Assembly (NCBI RefSeq): GCF_002443155.1
Contig: NZ_CP023667.1
Span: 3,162,001-3,226,000, forward strand
DNA length: 64,000 nt
Direction: 5' to 3'
Source of the DNA: Alcaligenes faecalis
GTDB lineage: Bacteria > Pseudomonadota > Gammaproteobacteria > Burkholderiales > Burkholderiaceae_B
A program made the translations under genes and the position numbers. Positions 54,255 to 63,472 of the stretch are shown here, piece after piece. Position 1 is the first letter of the stretch, and every line of letters starts with the position of its first letter. The notes under the pieces were generated by a model that was not told the origin of the DNA, made no database searches, and was given only the letters and a program-made list of their open reading frames with translations.

Positions 54255-54884
54255 TCAGGACTCCCGCCGACGCGCATCAAGACGATTCAAGCGCTGGTCC
54301 AGTTCGTCCAGGCGTTGAGCCAGAATTGTCGATTGCTCGCGCAGCCGCTCAAGCTCGGGCCGCGTCACCAGCAAGGCACTTTCTTCAGTCAGGTATTCGC
54401 TGGCATTGCCTGCCAGACGCTGTCCCAGGTCACGCAGGCCGGAAAAAGCCCGACGCGCACCGCTGAACAGGCGCACTGCCATGACATCACCGACGATCTT
54501 GGCCAGATCATGCTCGGCATCCCAACGCAGATTGGCCGCCAGATCCGATACCAGATTGGCCAGACCCGCCTCGCCTTGTACATGCATTAATTGCGCTACA
54601 CGGCTGAAATCGCCGTCTTGCAGGATTTGTGGCAACTCGGGCAGCTTGTCCTGGGGCAGCGTCAGCGTGACATCCGGCACCACGGCAGGATGGCCCTGTT
54701 CCAGTTTTCCCTGAGAACTGATGGTGTAGACCAGTTGCAAACGGCCCACAATCAGCGAGACGGTTTTACCCGCATAACTGCGCAAACGCTCACGCGCCCA
54801 ATCCTCACGATCAAGCAAGGCATTGAGCAAACGCACGCCTACGGCGCCAGGTTCTAGGAATGAAGGGATACCAAGCATGTCCAT
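54255..54884 (-). CDS. ubiJ: Ubiquinone biosynthesis accessory factor UbiJ
   Basis: UbiJ contains an SCP2-type lipid-binding domain that presents isoprenoid intermediates to the Ubi enzymes. The 209-residue product shows [20 protein letters not shown] at the N-terminus, then [45 protein letters not shown] and a C-terminal coiled coil ([20 protein letters not shown]). It overlaps no gene and is coupled to ubiB downstream. ATG 54884 opens the frame, but ATG 54878 is equally likely. Confidence 0.92.
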   Translation of the reverse strand: MDMLGIPSFLEPGAVGVRLLNALLDREDWARERLRSYAGKTVSLIVGRLQLVYTISSQGKLEQGHPAVVPDVTLTLPQDKLPELPQILQDGDFSRVAQLMHVQGEAGLANLVSDLAANLRWDAEHDLAKIVGDVMAVRLFSGARRAFSGLRDLGQRLAGNASEYLTEESALLVTRPELERLREQSTILAQRLDELDQRLNRLDARRRES

Positions 54885-55017
54885 GCAAGTCTACTGCCGG
54901 GGCGAGTAAACCAGTCCAATTAAAACAGCCAGTTTAACCCGACACAGACATGGCCGGATGCACGGGGCTAAAGGAACACGGGCAGATGGGATCACAGAGA
55001 AACGAGAGGTGCTCATA

Positions 55018-55053
55018 ACAGACAGCCGCCTTGTTAAAGAGGCGGCTGTCTGT
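55018..55053 (-). terminator. Terminator after the Tim44-like gene
   Basis: A 13-base perfect stem ACAGACAGCCGCC / GGCGGCTGTCTGT with a 10-base A+T-rich loop, 11 bases past the stop. Few Ts follow, but the stem is very strong and its position fits. Confidence 0.75.
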
Positions 55054-55064
55054 CTAGATACGCA

Positions 55065-56057
55065 TTAAGCGTTGGGGTCAACCGGGATCTGCTGAATGCC
55101 AGCCAGCAACCAGCCAGCGCCGTCAGCCTTGAACAGATTCCAGACTTCTTCAAAGCGGAAGGCCTCTGCACCCACTTCTTCACGCAGCATGCCGGAGTAG
55201 CGCACGCTGGCCAGGTGACCGTCGGCTACCTTCTCGATACCCAGCAGCTCTGCATTGAGCAGTACCACTTGAGTCACGTTCTCGCCTTGGCGCTGAGCGA
55301 TTTGAGGAGCGGCTTCCTTGAGCAGGTCGTCGGTCAGGAAGGTACGCAGTTGTTCCACGTCGCCCTTGTCCCAAAGCTTCTGGATTTCCACGAACTGGGT
55401 CTTGGCATTGGCCAGGAAAGTAGGTGTATCGAAATCACCAGGAATGAACCAGCTTTCGTCGACTGGCGGCGCTGGAACAGCGGCAGCAGCAGCGGGCTGA
55501 GCAGCAGGAGCGGCAGCAGGCATAGGTGCTGGCGCGGCCTGAGGCTGTTGCCATGGGCTAGGAGCCGGATCGGCATTGCGCATCATGGACTGACCACCGG
55601 CCTGTTGCATGGCTGGGCGAGCAGCCGAACCACGGAAACGACGCACGATAAACAGAACAGCGAAGATAACCAGACCGATCAACAAGAGGCTGGACATCAT
55701 TTCCAGGAAAGCACCGCCCAGACCCATGCTGGACAGCAAGGCGGCAATACCCAGACCGGCGGCAATACCGGCGATCGGGCCCAGGAAGCGGGACATGCCC
55801 GACTTGGCAGCAGTACCCGCAGCGGCAGTACCGGCAGCAGCGGCACCCGCAGCAGGAGCAGCCGAACGAGTGGCGTTATTCGCTGCAGCAGGAGGCGTCG
55901 CTGCCGAGCGATTGCTGGTGATGTTGGAGGATTGGCGGCCAAAACTGGAGCCACCACCCATGCGTCGTGCTTCCGCATCATAAGAAACGGTCAGCAAGGC
56001 GCCGGTGCTAAAAGCCAATACAGCGGCCATGAAATAACGAGAAAGCCGTCCAGACAT
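55065..56057 (-). CDS. Tim44-like domain membrane protein
   Basis: A 330-residue inner-membrane protein. An N-terminal signal/anchor (YFMAAVLAFSTGALLTVSYD) is followed by an Ala/Pro-rich stretch and two spans (FLGPIAGIAAGLGIAALLSS and MMSSLLLIGLVIFAVLFIV). A second Ala/Pro/Gln linker leads to a C-terminal Tim44-like domain (WDKGDVEQLRTFLTDDLLKE, VRYSGMLREEVGAEAFRFEE). Bacterial Tim44-like proteins are of unknown role. ATG 56057 has an AGGAG ribosome site. It lies between ubiE and ubiJ-ubiB, so a link with ubiquinone membrane enzymes is conceivable but unproven. Confidence 0.88.
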   Translation of the reverse strand: MSGRLSRYFMAAVLAFSTGALLTVSYDAEARRMGGGSSFGRQSSNITSNRSAATPPAAANNATRSAAPAAGAAAAGTAAAGTAAKSGMSRFLGPIAGIAAGLGIAALLSSMGLGGAFLEMMSSLLLIGLVIFAVLFIVRRFRGSAARPAMQQAGGQSMMRNADPAPSPWQQPQAAPAPMPAAAPAAQPAAAAAVPAPPVDESWFIPGDFDTPTFLANAKTQFVEIQKLWDKGDVEQLRTFLTDDLLKEAAPQIAQRQGENVTQVVLLNAELLGIEKVADGHLASVRYSGMLREEVGAEAFRFEEVWNLFKADGAGWLLAGIQQIPVDPNA

Positions 56058-56225
56058 AGTCACAAACTCCTGACCAGAACAAGCGGTTAACACACAGGGT
56101 TTTGAAGCCCCCGGCCATGCCATCCCAGTCGATTATTCAAGAAAACTTACGATAAGCTGAACATTAACATGACAAGTTCTCATGCACCATGTTTTTTTTA
56201 CCGTTAATTACAGACCAAAAACGAA

Positions 56226-56243
56226 CGGCACCTGAAGGTGCCG
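56226..56243 (-). terminator. Terminator after ubiE
   Basis: A 7-base stem CGGCACC / GGTGCCG with a 4-base loop is followed on the minus strand by TTCGTTTTTGG. Confidence 0.8.
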
Positions 56244-56270
56244 CTGTATATAGAGAGGGAACGCCCGGCA

Positions 56271-57041
56271 TCAATCCAGGCGGATGCCTTCATGCAGCGC
56301 AGCTACGCCAGCTGTCAGATTGAAATACTGCACGCGCTCCAGGCCCACTTCACGCATCATGTCGGCCAGGGTTTCCTGATCGGGGTGCATGCGAATGGAT
56401 TCAGCCAGATAGCGGTAGCTTTCCTCGTCCTTGGCAACAAACTTGCCAATACGGGGCAGGATATTGAAGGAATACCAGTCATAAGGGGCCTGCAGAGGCT
56501 TGGCCACGCGGGAAAACTCCAGCACCAGCAATTTGCCGCCCGGACGCAACACCCGCTTCATTTCAGCCAGCGCACGGTCCTTGTGCGTCATGTTGCGCAA
56601 ACCAAAGGCCACCGAGACGCGATCAAAATAGCCGTCAGGAAATGGCAGGTGCTCGGCATCACAGACCGCAACGGGCGTGATGATGCCCTTGTCCTGCAAA
56701 CGATCACGCCCCACGCGCAGCATGGAGCTATTGATATCGGTATGCCAGACTTCGCCGTCCGCACCGGCCTGACGGGCAAAGGTCTTGGTCAAATCGCCCG
56801 TTCCCGCCGCAATATCCAGCACTTTCATGCCAGGACGCACAGCCGCTCGACCGATGGTGAAGGCTTTCCAGATACGGTGCAGGCCGCCCGACATCAGATC
56901 ATTCATAATGTCGTAGTTGTTAGCCACCGAATGAAAAACCTGGGCAACTTTGCCCGCTTTTTCGCTTTCGGCGACAGTTTGAAAGCCAAAGTGCGTATCG
57001 GCGTTCTGGGCGGAGGAGTGTTGGGGACGCTGTTTTTCCAT
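56271..57041 (-). CDS. ubiE: Ubiquinone/menaquinone C-methyltransferase
   Basis: UbiE methylates the demethoxy-ubiquinol ring using SAM. The 256-residue product has [39 protein letters not shown], the SAM loop [28 protein letters not shown] and [16 protein letters not shown], all family hallmarks. ATG 57041 gives the normal length; the frame extends further upstream without support. It is followed by a clear terminator. Confidence 0.95.
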   Translation of the reverse strand: MEKQRPQHSSAQNADTHFGFQTVAESEKAGKVAQVFHSVANNYDIMNDLMSGGLHRIWKAFTIGRAAVRPGMKVLDIAAGTGDLTKTFARQAGADGEVWHTDINSSMLRVGRDRLQDKGIITPVAVCDAEHLPFPDGYFDRVSVAFGLRNMTHKDRALAEMKRVLRPGGKLLVLEFSRVAKPLQAPYDWYSFNILPRIGKFVAKDEESYRYLAESIRMHPDQETLADMMREVGLERVQYFNLTAGVAALHEGIRLD

Positions 57042-57300
57042 AATGGCATAATCGTAACGCAGATTTCCCGGTACAGAAACGAAAATCCCGCTGGCTAAGC
57101 GCTGCCCTTTTTTGCACATTCACAAACCTGAAACATTAACGCCATATGATGGCGCTATTACGTGCAGTCAGGGATGAATCAGCGCCTCCTGCCATGCCCT
57201 TGAGCCGCCTGCTGACATCAGCGGGCCTGGCGCCCAGGCACCATGCAGACAGCCTGCCTGACCATCTTTTATTTTTTATCGGACCAGTCTGAAGCTAACA

Positions 57301-58011
57301 ATGAGTACAAGCATATTAGTCGTGGAAGATGAGCCTGCGATCCAGGAACTGATCTCTGTCAATCTGTCTTTTGCCGGCCATAAAGTGCTGCGCGCCTTCG
57401 ATGCCGAACAAGCCCAGATCCTCATTCGCGCGGAACTGCCTGATTTGATTCTGGTGGACTGGATGCTGCCTGGCTCCTCGGGCATCAATCTGGCCCGCAA
57501 GTTGCGCTCGGACGAACGTACCCGCCATATCCCGGTCATCATGCTGACCGCCAAAGGCTCGGAGCAGGACAAGGTCGATGGCCTGGAAGCTGGCGCGGAC
57601 GATTACATCACCAAGCCTTTCTCGCCCAAAGAACTGATTGCCCGCATCAAGGCTGTACTGCGTCGCCGCGCCCCCCAACTGACCGATGACGTGATCTCTA
57701 TTGGCAACCTTCAGCTGGACCCCAGCACGCACCGCCTGTCCAGCCAGGGCATGGCGCTGACCATTGGGCCTACCGAGTTCCGCCTGCTGCATTTCTTCAT
57801 GACACACACCGAGCGCGTATTTACCCGCTCCCAATTGCTGGATCAGGTCTGGGGTGATCACGTTTTTGTGGAAGAACGCACGGTAGACGTCCATATTCGT
57901 CGCTTGCGCAAGGCGCTGGAGCCTAGCGGACACGACAAACATATTGAAACGATTCGTGGCTCGGGCTATCGTTTTGCCCTTTCCCCACTGGAAAAGGCTC
58001 CAAGCGCCTGA
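57301..58011 (+). CDS. phoB: Phosphate regulon response regulator PhoB
   Basis: PhoB activates phosphate-starvation genes when phosphorylated by PhoR. The 236-residue OmpR-type protein has a receiver domain (ILVVEDEPAIQELISVNL, phospho-acceptor Asp in LILVDWMLPGSSG, Lys in DDYITKPFSPKELIARIKAV). It also has a winged-helix domain (LTIGPTEFRLLHFFMTHTER, VDVHIRRLRKAL, IRGSGYRF). It lies 4 bases before phoR. No convincing Pho box was seen in the 260-base region upstream, and no pst genes are near. Confidence 0.94.
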   Translation: MSTSILVVEDEPAIQELISVNLSFAGHKVLRAFDAEQAQILIRAELPDLILVDWMLPGSSGINLARKLRSDERTRHIPVIMLTAKGSEQDKVDGLEAGADDYITKPFSPKELIARIKAVLRRRAPQLTDDVISIGNLQLDPSTHRLSSQGMALTIGPTEFRLLHFFMTHTERVFTRSQLLDQVWGDHVFVEERTVDVHIRRLRKALEPSGHDKHIETIRGSGYRFALSPLEKAPSA

Positions 58012-58015
58012 TCCC

Positions 58016-59314
58016 ATGTTCAGCATATTCACGTCTATTGTTATCTGGGCCCTGTTGGGCAGCCTGATTGGCTGGTGGCTCGGGCCATTCATCGGCCTGG
58101 CCTTGTTTTGTGGCGGCCTGTTGATGCTGGTTGTCATCAGCACCTTGCAGTTGTCCCGCGTTGAGCGCTGGACCCTCAACCTGAACGATCCCCCACCGCC
58201 CGCTGTCGGCCCCTGGGACGCCATCCTGGCTCCCATCTATCGCCAATTGCGCCGCGACCGGCAGGAAATTCAGGACCTGAATCGTTACGTAGACGGCATC
58301 ATGATGGCCGCCGAGGCCCTGCCCGACGGTGCCATCACCCTGAATGGGGACATGGAGCTGCAATGGTGCAACCAGACCGCCTGTGAACACATAGGCTTGA
58401 ATCTGGCGACGGACCGCCATCACAGCATCTTCAATATCCTGCGCGAACCCGAGTTTTCCCGTTACGCCCGCCAGCCCCAATGGGACGGCCCTTTGCTGCT
58501 GCACCTGAGCAAAGATGGACGTGAACGCTCCTTGTTGCTGCAGTTAACCCCCTATGGCCTAGGCCAGTTCCTGATCGTGACACGTGATGTCACCCAGGTT
58601 GAAATGCTGGAGACCACCCGCAAGGACTTTGTGGCCAATGTGTCTCATGAACTGCGCACTCCCTTGACCGTATTGCTGGGTTTTCTGGAAACCCTGCAAG
58701 ACATGCCTCCCGAAAGCCTGCCTTTGGAACAGCGTCAGCGCTACGAGCAAATGATGTTGGAGCAGACCCGCCACATGCAGTCGATTGTGGCCGACTTGCT
58801 GACCCTGTCCACGCTGGAATCTTCGCCCACAGTAGAGGGGGAAACCGTGCAGGTCAGCCAATTGATCGAAAGCGCGCTGAAACAAGGCGAGGCCATTTCC
58901 GGCGGCCAGCACAGCTTTGTCACGGATCTGGACCCGCGCATTGCCATTCAGGGCATGGAAACCGAACTGAGCTCGGCTGTCTCCAATCTGATTACCAATG
59001 CCGTGCGCTACACCCCCAAGGACGGCACCATCACCGTGCGCTGGTACCTGAATGACAATGGCGAGGCCTGCTACTCCGTTCAGGACACGGGCATCGGTAT
59101 TGCCGCCCAGGATATTCCCCGTCTGACCGAACGCTTTTATCGCGTGGACAAGGGACGCTCCCGCTCCACGGGCGGCACCGGCCTGGGCTTGGCCATCACC
59201 AAACACATTATCGTGCGACATAACGCCGACCTGCAGATCCAGAGCCGTCTGGGCGTGGGCAGCGTGTTTATGTTGCGTTTCCCCAAGAGCCGGGTTCGAC
59301 TCCAGGACAGCTAG
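58016..59314 (+). CDS. phoR: Phosphate regulon sensor histidine kinase PhoR
   Basis: The 432-residue kinase starts with two short membrane segments (FTSIVIWALLGSLIGWWLGP and FIGLALFCGGLLMLVVIS), then a PAS domain (MMAAEALPDGAITLNGDMEL). The H box is DFVANVSHELRTPLTVLLGF. ATP-binding boxes follow: N (SNLITNAVRYTP), G1 (YSVQDTGIGIAA) and G2 (GGTGLGLAITKHI). ATG 58016 gives the normal PhoR start after the phoB stop. A short hairpin (GGGCCA / TGGCCC) follows near 59325-59339. Confidence 0.94.
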   Translation: MFSIFTSIVIWALLGSLIGWWLGPFIGLALFCGGLLMLVVISTLQLSRVERWTLNLNDPPPPAVGPWDAILAPIYRQLRRDRQEIQDLNRYVDGIMMAAEALPDGAITLNGDMELQWCNQTACEHIGLNLATDRHHSIFNILREPEFSRYARQPQWDGPLLLHLSKDGRERSLLLQLTPYGLGQFLIVTRDVTQVEMLETTRKDFVANVSHELRTPLTVLLGFLETLQDMPPESLPLEQRQRYEQMMLEQTRHMQSIVADLLTLSTLESSPTVEGETVQVSQLIESALKQGEAISGGQHSFVTDLDPRIAIQGMETELSSAVSNLITNAVRYTPKDGTITVRWYLNDNGEACYSVQDTGIGIAAQDIPRLTERFYRVDKGRSRSTGGTGLGLAITKHIIVRHNADLQIQSRLGVGSVFMLRFPKSRVRLQDS

Positions 59315-59394
59315 AACATGTGGGGCCATATTGGCCCTACAATAAACGGCTCTGAAGACCACGTTGGCGGCCTTATGCCGCACAGGAGCCAAGC

Positions 59395-59826
59395 ATGTCC
59401 CATACCAACGAGCTGCGCCCTTTCCACCTGGCTTTTCCGGTCCATGATCTGGCCGTTGCACGCCAGTTCTACGGACAGACACTGGGCTGTCCCGAAGGCC
59501 GATCCTCTGACCAATGGATTGACTTCAACTTCTACGGCCACCAGATCGTGGCCCACCTGGCCCCTTCGGAATGCGGCAGCAATGCCACCAGTGCGGTGGA
59601 TGCCCATAACGTGCCCGTGCGCCACTTTGGCGTCGTGCTGGACATGCCCACCTGGCAAACACTGGCTGACAAGCTGGTTGCCGCTGGCACCAAATTCGTC
59701 ATCGAACCCTACATCCGTTTCAAGGGCGAGCCTGGCGAACAGGCCACCATGTTCTTCATGGACCCTTCGGGCAATGCCCTGGAATTCAAAGCCTTCAACA
59801 GCCTGGATTCCCTTTTCGCCAAATAA
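59395..59826 (+). CDS. VOC (glyoxalase/bleomycin-resistance-like) family protein
   Basis: A 143-residue protein with the paired beta-alpha-beta-beta-beta units of VOC metalloenzymes: [49 protein letters not shown] and [20 protein letters not shown]. His and Glu at the usual metal positions (FHLAF, LEFKAF) suggest a metal site. It precedes pxpB by 2 bases, so it may be co-transcribed with the oxoprolinase genes. Substrate unknown. Confidence 0.88.
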   Translation: MSHTNELRPFHLAFPVHDLAVARQFYGQTLGCPEGRSSDQWIDFNFYGHQIVAHLAPSECGSNATSAVDAHNVPVRHFGVVLDMPTWQTLADKLVAAGTKFVIEPYIRFKGEPGEQATMFFMDPSGNALEFKAFNSLDSLFAK

Positions 59827-59828
59827 AG

Positions 59829-60527
59829 ATGCACAAAACCTGGCTACTTACCGAGCAAGGCGACCGCTGTCTGCTAGTGCAGTTCAGCGGTGAGCTTTCT
59901 CTGGACACCGGCTTGCGCTGTACCCGCGCCGCACGCTTGCTGCGCGACCACGCACCCGCCTGTGTCCGTGATCTGGTCCCCAGCTTTACCGCAGTCGCCA
60001 TCCACTTCTACCCGGATGGCAGCAGCGACCAGCTCGCCCGTTTGCACGACTATGTTCACCAAGCACTGGCCGAACTGGATGCCAGCCAGGATCAGGCTGC
60101 CCCTGGTGCTCTGGTGGATATTCCCGTCTGCTATGGCGGCCCCTTCGGCCCCGACCTGCCCGCCATTGCGGAGCAACTAAGGCTAAGCCAGGAACAAGTC
60201 ATTGAACTGCACAGCAGCCAGGTGCAGCTGGTATTCATGGTGGGCTTTGCGCCCGGCGCCCCCTATGTGGGCATCTTGCCCGAGCAGTTGAATGTGCCGC
60301 GTCGAGCCACTCCTCGCACCGTCTTGCCCAAAGGCTCGGTGGCCATTGCCAACCAGCAAACCATTATTTACCCCAACGAATCTCCCGGCGGTTGGCATTT
60401 GATTGGCCGCTCGCCAGTTAATTTGTTCGACGCCCGGCGCTCGCCCGCGGCCCTGCTCGCCCCTGGCGACCAGGTGCGCTTTGTGCCCCTGTCCCACGAG
60501 CAGTTTGATCACTGGACTCCCGCATGA
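59829..60527 (+). CDS. pxpB: 5-oxoprolinase subunit B (KipI-like)
   Basis: PxpB forms part of the ATP-dependent 5-oxoprolinase PxpABC, which opens pyroglutamate to glutamate. The 232-residue protein has the allophanate-hydrolase subunit 1 fold: DIPVCYGGPFGPDLPAIAEQ, QVQLVFMVGFAPGAPYVGIL and RATPRTVLPKGSVAIANQQT, with IYPNESPGGWHLIGRSPVNL. It overlaps pxpC as ATGA. PxpA, the third subunit, is not in the window. Confidence 0.92.
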   Translation: MHKTWLLTEQGDRCLLVQFSGELSLDTGLRCTRAARLLRDHAPACVRDLVPSFTAVAIHFYPDGSSDQLARLHDYVHQALAELDASQDQAAPGALVDIPVCYGGPFGPDLPAIAEQLRLSQEQVIELHSSQVQLVFMVGFAPGAPYVGILPEQLNVPRRATPRTVLPKGSVAIANQQTIIYPNESPGGWHLIGRSPVNLFDARRSPAALLAPGDQVRFVPLSHEQFDHWTPA

Positions 60528-61537
60528 CGGTACATATCCTCAAGCCAGGCATGATGAGCAGCCTGCAAGATCGAGGCCGTTATGGACACCAGCACCTGGG
60601 GGTTTCACCCAGCGGTGCCATGGATGAACGTGCCCACCGACTGGCCCATTTGCTGGCGGGCAATACCCCCGAGCGAGATCTGGCCAGCCTGGAAATTACT
60701 GTACAAGGCCCAAGCCTGCGTTTTGACGAACCCAACCTGTTTGTCCTGACGGGCGCGGATATGAATGCCAGCCTGGACGGTCTGCCCGTGGCAGTTTTGC
60801 GCCCTACTCTGGCGCGTGCCGGACAGACACTGACCATGCAGTCCGCCAAACCCGGCCAAGGTGCCCGCAGCTACCTGTCTGTCTACGGCGGTTTTCAGCT
60901 CGAACCCTTGCTGGGTAGCCAAAGCACTCATATGCGCGTTGGCCTGGGTGGTTTCGAAGGCCGCGCCCTGAAAAAGGGCGATCAGATTCAACTGGCCCAA
61001 CCCCTCCCCAATCAGGAGGCGGCGCTAGACAAGCTGCAAGACGTGCTGGATGAGCTACGGATTTACATGCCGGCGGCACTGGCCCTGGCTCCACGGGATC
61101 GCTTGCGTGTCATGCTGGATCAAGCCGATTTGTTTACCGACGAATCACTGGAACTGTTTCAAAGCCAAAGCTATCGCATCAGCCCGGCCTCAGAACGAAT
61201 GGGTTATCGCCTGGAAGGCCAGCCCTTGCAGCGCAAGACGCCAAAAGAACTGCTGTCCGCCCCCACCTGTTTTGGAACGATTCAAGTTCCCAACGATGGT
61301 CAGCCCATTGTGCTGATGGCGGATCGACAAACCACCGGAGGCTATCCGCGCATTGGACAAGTCGCCAGCGTGGATCTGGCCCAAGTGGCACAACGCCTGC
61401 CAGGTCAGAGCCTGGGCTTTGAAGTGGTGAGCGCAGAGCAGGCTCATGCGCTGTCCGCTCGTCAGGAACAAGCCTTTGTGCGCCTGAATGACAGTCTGGA
61501 GCCGTTGCGGCAGGCTTTAAAACAGTGTGTGGCATAA
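60524..61537 (+). CDS. pxpC: 5-oxoprolinase subunit C (KipA-like)
   Basis: The biotin-dependent-carboxyltransferase-like / allophanate hydrolase subunit 2 domain in 337 residues: HILKPGMMSSLQDRGRYGHQ, GVSPSGAMDERAHRLAHLLA, SYLSVYGGFQLEPLLGSQST, SERMGYRLEGQPL and ILMADRQTTGGYPRIGQVAS (quoted in part). It partners with PxpB. Its ATG overlaps the pxpB stop, so the two are made together. A shared terminator with ilvA lies about 200 bases downstream. Confidence 0.93.
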   Translation: MTVHILKPGMMSSLQDRGRYGHQHLGVSPSGAMDERAHRLAHLLAGNTPERDLASLEITVQGPSLRFDEPNLFVLTGADMNASLDGLPVAVLRPTLARAGQTLTMQSAKPGQGARSYLSVYGGFQLEPLLGSQSTHMRVGLGGFEGRALKKGDQIQLAQPLPNQEAALDKLQDVLDELRIYMPAALALAPRDRLRVMLDQADLFTDESLELFQSQSYRISPASERMGYRLEGQPLQRKTPKELLSAPTCFGTIQVPNDGQPIVLMADRQTTGGYPRIGQVASVDLAQVAQRLPGQSLGFEVVSAEQAHALSARQEQAFVRLNDSLEPLRQALKQCVA

Positions 61538-61734
61538 AGTCTATTCAGGCAGTACCCGTACAGGCAGAGCTTCTGACGCTGTCCCACATTCGCATGCCCT
61601 AACTAGCCATCCGATCGCACAGAGATAGGCGGCTTGGGCCAATCCCCCTGACGAACCCAGGAACAGACCCCACCGCTCTTTGCTCCCAGGCTCAATACGG
61701 CTCCAATGACAGCCATCACATTCAAGCCCAATAA

Positions 61735-61766
61735 AAAACACCTCGCCCTTACAGGCGAGGTGTTTT
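61735..61766. terminator. Bidirectional terminator between pxpC and ilvA
   Basis: A 13-base perfect stem AAAACACCTCGCC / GGCGAGGTGTTTT with a 6-base loop. The ends are T-rich on both strands, so it can serve both convergent genes. Confidence 0.9.
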
Positions 61767-61813
61767 CATTTGGTCTGGCGCAAGGCAGCGAATGCCTTGC
61801 ACCACCGTCTGAC

Positions 61814-63322
61814 TTACAGGAACAGCTTGTAAGCCGGGTTGTCTGTCTCGTCCCAATGCGGGTAGCCCAGATTGCCCAGGAAAGCCTTGAACTCTTTCTT
61901 GTCCGAAGGTGGCACCTGGATACCGATCAGGATGCGACCGTAGTCATCGCCCTGATTACGGTAGTGGAACAAGCTGATATTCCAATCCTGGTTCATGCTG
62001 GACAGGAATTTACGCAAGGCGCCGGGGCGCTCTGGAAACTCGAAACGCAGCAGAACTTCGTCCGTGGCCTGGCTGGACACCCCACCCACCATATGACGCA
62101 CATGAGTCTTGGCCAGCTCGTTGCCCGTCAGATTCAAGGTGCCAAAACCTTTCTTCACGAAACGCTCTTCCAGCTTTTCGATCTCCGCTTCCGAGGAAAT
62201 CGACATACCCACAAAGACGTGCGCCTTTTCAGGGTTGGACATGCGGTAATTGAACTCCGTCACCGAGCGGGTGCCCAGGGCATCGCACAGGCGGCGGAAG
62301 CTGCCTTTCGCCTCGGGGATCGTCAAGGCAAACAAGGCTTCACGAGCCTGCCCCACATCCGCACGGTCTGCCACCATGCGCATACGGTCAAAGTTCATGT
62401 TTGCGCCAGACGTGACCGCGATCAGCGTCTTGTTCTTGAGCTTGTTTTGAGCAGCGTAGCGCTTGGCACCGGCCAAAGCCAGGGCACCTGCCGGTTCCAG
62501 CACGCTACGCGAGTCCTGGAACACATCTTTGATAGCCGCACAAATCGCGTCCGTATCCACGATGACAAAATCATCCACATACTGACGCACCAGACGGAAA
62601 GTTTCAGAGCCCACCTGCTTGACGGCAGTACCGTCGGAGAACAGGCCCACATCCGACAAATTCACACGACGACCGGCCTTGATACTGCGCACCATGGCAC
62701 AGGAATCCTCGGTCTGTACGCCGATCACTTTGATTTCAGGACGCAAGGACTTGATGTATGTGGCCACGCCCGCTGCCAGACCACCACCGCCAATCGCGAC
62801 AAAGACCGCTTCAATCGGGCCGGGGTGCTGCTGCAGAATCTCCATGGCCACCGTGCCCTGCCCGGCGATCACATCAGGATCGTCAAAGGGATGCACAAAG
62901 GTCAGGCCTTCGTTCTTTTGCAATTCCAGAGCGTGCTGGTAGGAGTCCGAATAGCTCTCGCCCACCAAGACCACTTCGCCGCCCAGATTGCGGACACCGT
63001 CAATTTTCACTTGAGGAGTGGTGGTTGGCATCACGATAACGGCACGGCAACCCAGCTTGCGTGCTGCCATGGCCACGCCTTGCGCGTGGTTGCCAGCCGA
63101 AGCCGCCAGTACACCCCGTTTTAATTCTGCGGCCGACAGATTGGCCATCTTGTTATAGGCACCGCGCAGCTTGAAGCTAAAAACAGGTTGATAGTCTTCG
63201 CGCTTGAGCAGGACCGTGTTACTAATTCGTGCCGATACCTGGGGAGCGGGTTCAAGTGGTGTTTCGATGGCTACATCGTACACTTTCGAGGTCAGAATGC
63301 GCTTTAGGTAATCGTTCGACAT
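61814..63322 (-). CDS. ilvA: Threonine ammonia-lyase, biosynthetic
   Basis: IlvA deaminates threonine to 2-oxobutanoate, the first step to isoleucine. In 502 residues it has the PLP lysine in PVFSFKLRGAYNKM (Lys51), the phosphate loop VAIGGGGLAAGVATYI, SAGNHAQGVAMAARKLG, and two C-terminal ACT-like regulatory domains (ALFALTIPEAKGSFRRLCDA and LLRFEFPERPGALRKFL). The length fits the isoleucine-inhibited long form rather than the catabolic one. It is convergent with pxpC and divergent from the YqaA-like gene. Confidence 0.95.
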   Translation of the reverse strand: MSNDYLKRILTSKVYDVAIETPLEPAPQVSARISNTVLLKREDYQPVFSFKLRGAYNKMANLSAAELKRGVLAASAGNHAQGVAMAARKLGCRAVIVMPTTTPQVKIDGVRNLGGEVVLVGESYSDSYQHALELQKNEGLTFVHPFDDPDVIAGQGTVAMEILQQHPGPIEAVFVAIGGGGLAAGVATYIKSLRPEIKVIGVQTEDSCAMVRSIKAGRRVNLSDVGLFSDGTAVKQVGSETFRLVRQYVDDFVIVDTDAICAAIKDVFQDSRSVLEPAGALALAGAKRYAAQNKLKNKTLIAVTSGANMNFDRMRMVADRADVGQAREALFALTIPEAKGSFRRLCDALGTRSVTEFNYRMSNPEKAHVFVGMSISSEAEIEKLEERFVKKGFGTLNLTGNELAKTHVRHMVGGVSSQATDEVLLRFEFPERPGALRKFLSSMNQDWNISLFHYRNQGDDYGRILIGIQVPPSDKKEFKAFLGNLGYPHWDETDNPAYKLFL

Positions 63323-63472
63323 GACTCAGCTTTAATCAACAACCGGTTTTGCCACCAAGGCCAGTCGCAGGCCCCTGCCTGAGACCGCTCACCGGGAAAG
63401 AAAAACAGAATACCATAGGCGGATGCCCTAACTGGCGTCCATTATTCCCTACAAAACCCGCCCACTTTACTT

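Noticed and set aside
57042..57300. A Pho box upstream of phoB
   Set aside because: Only weak CTG-x-CA fragments are seen. No paired 11-base repeats match the consensus.
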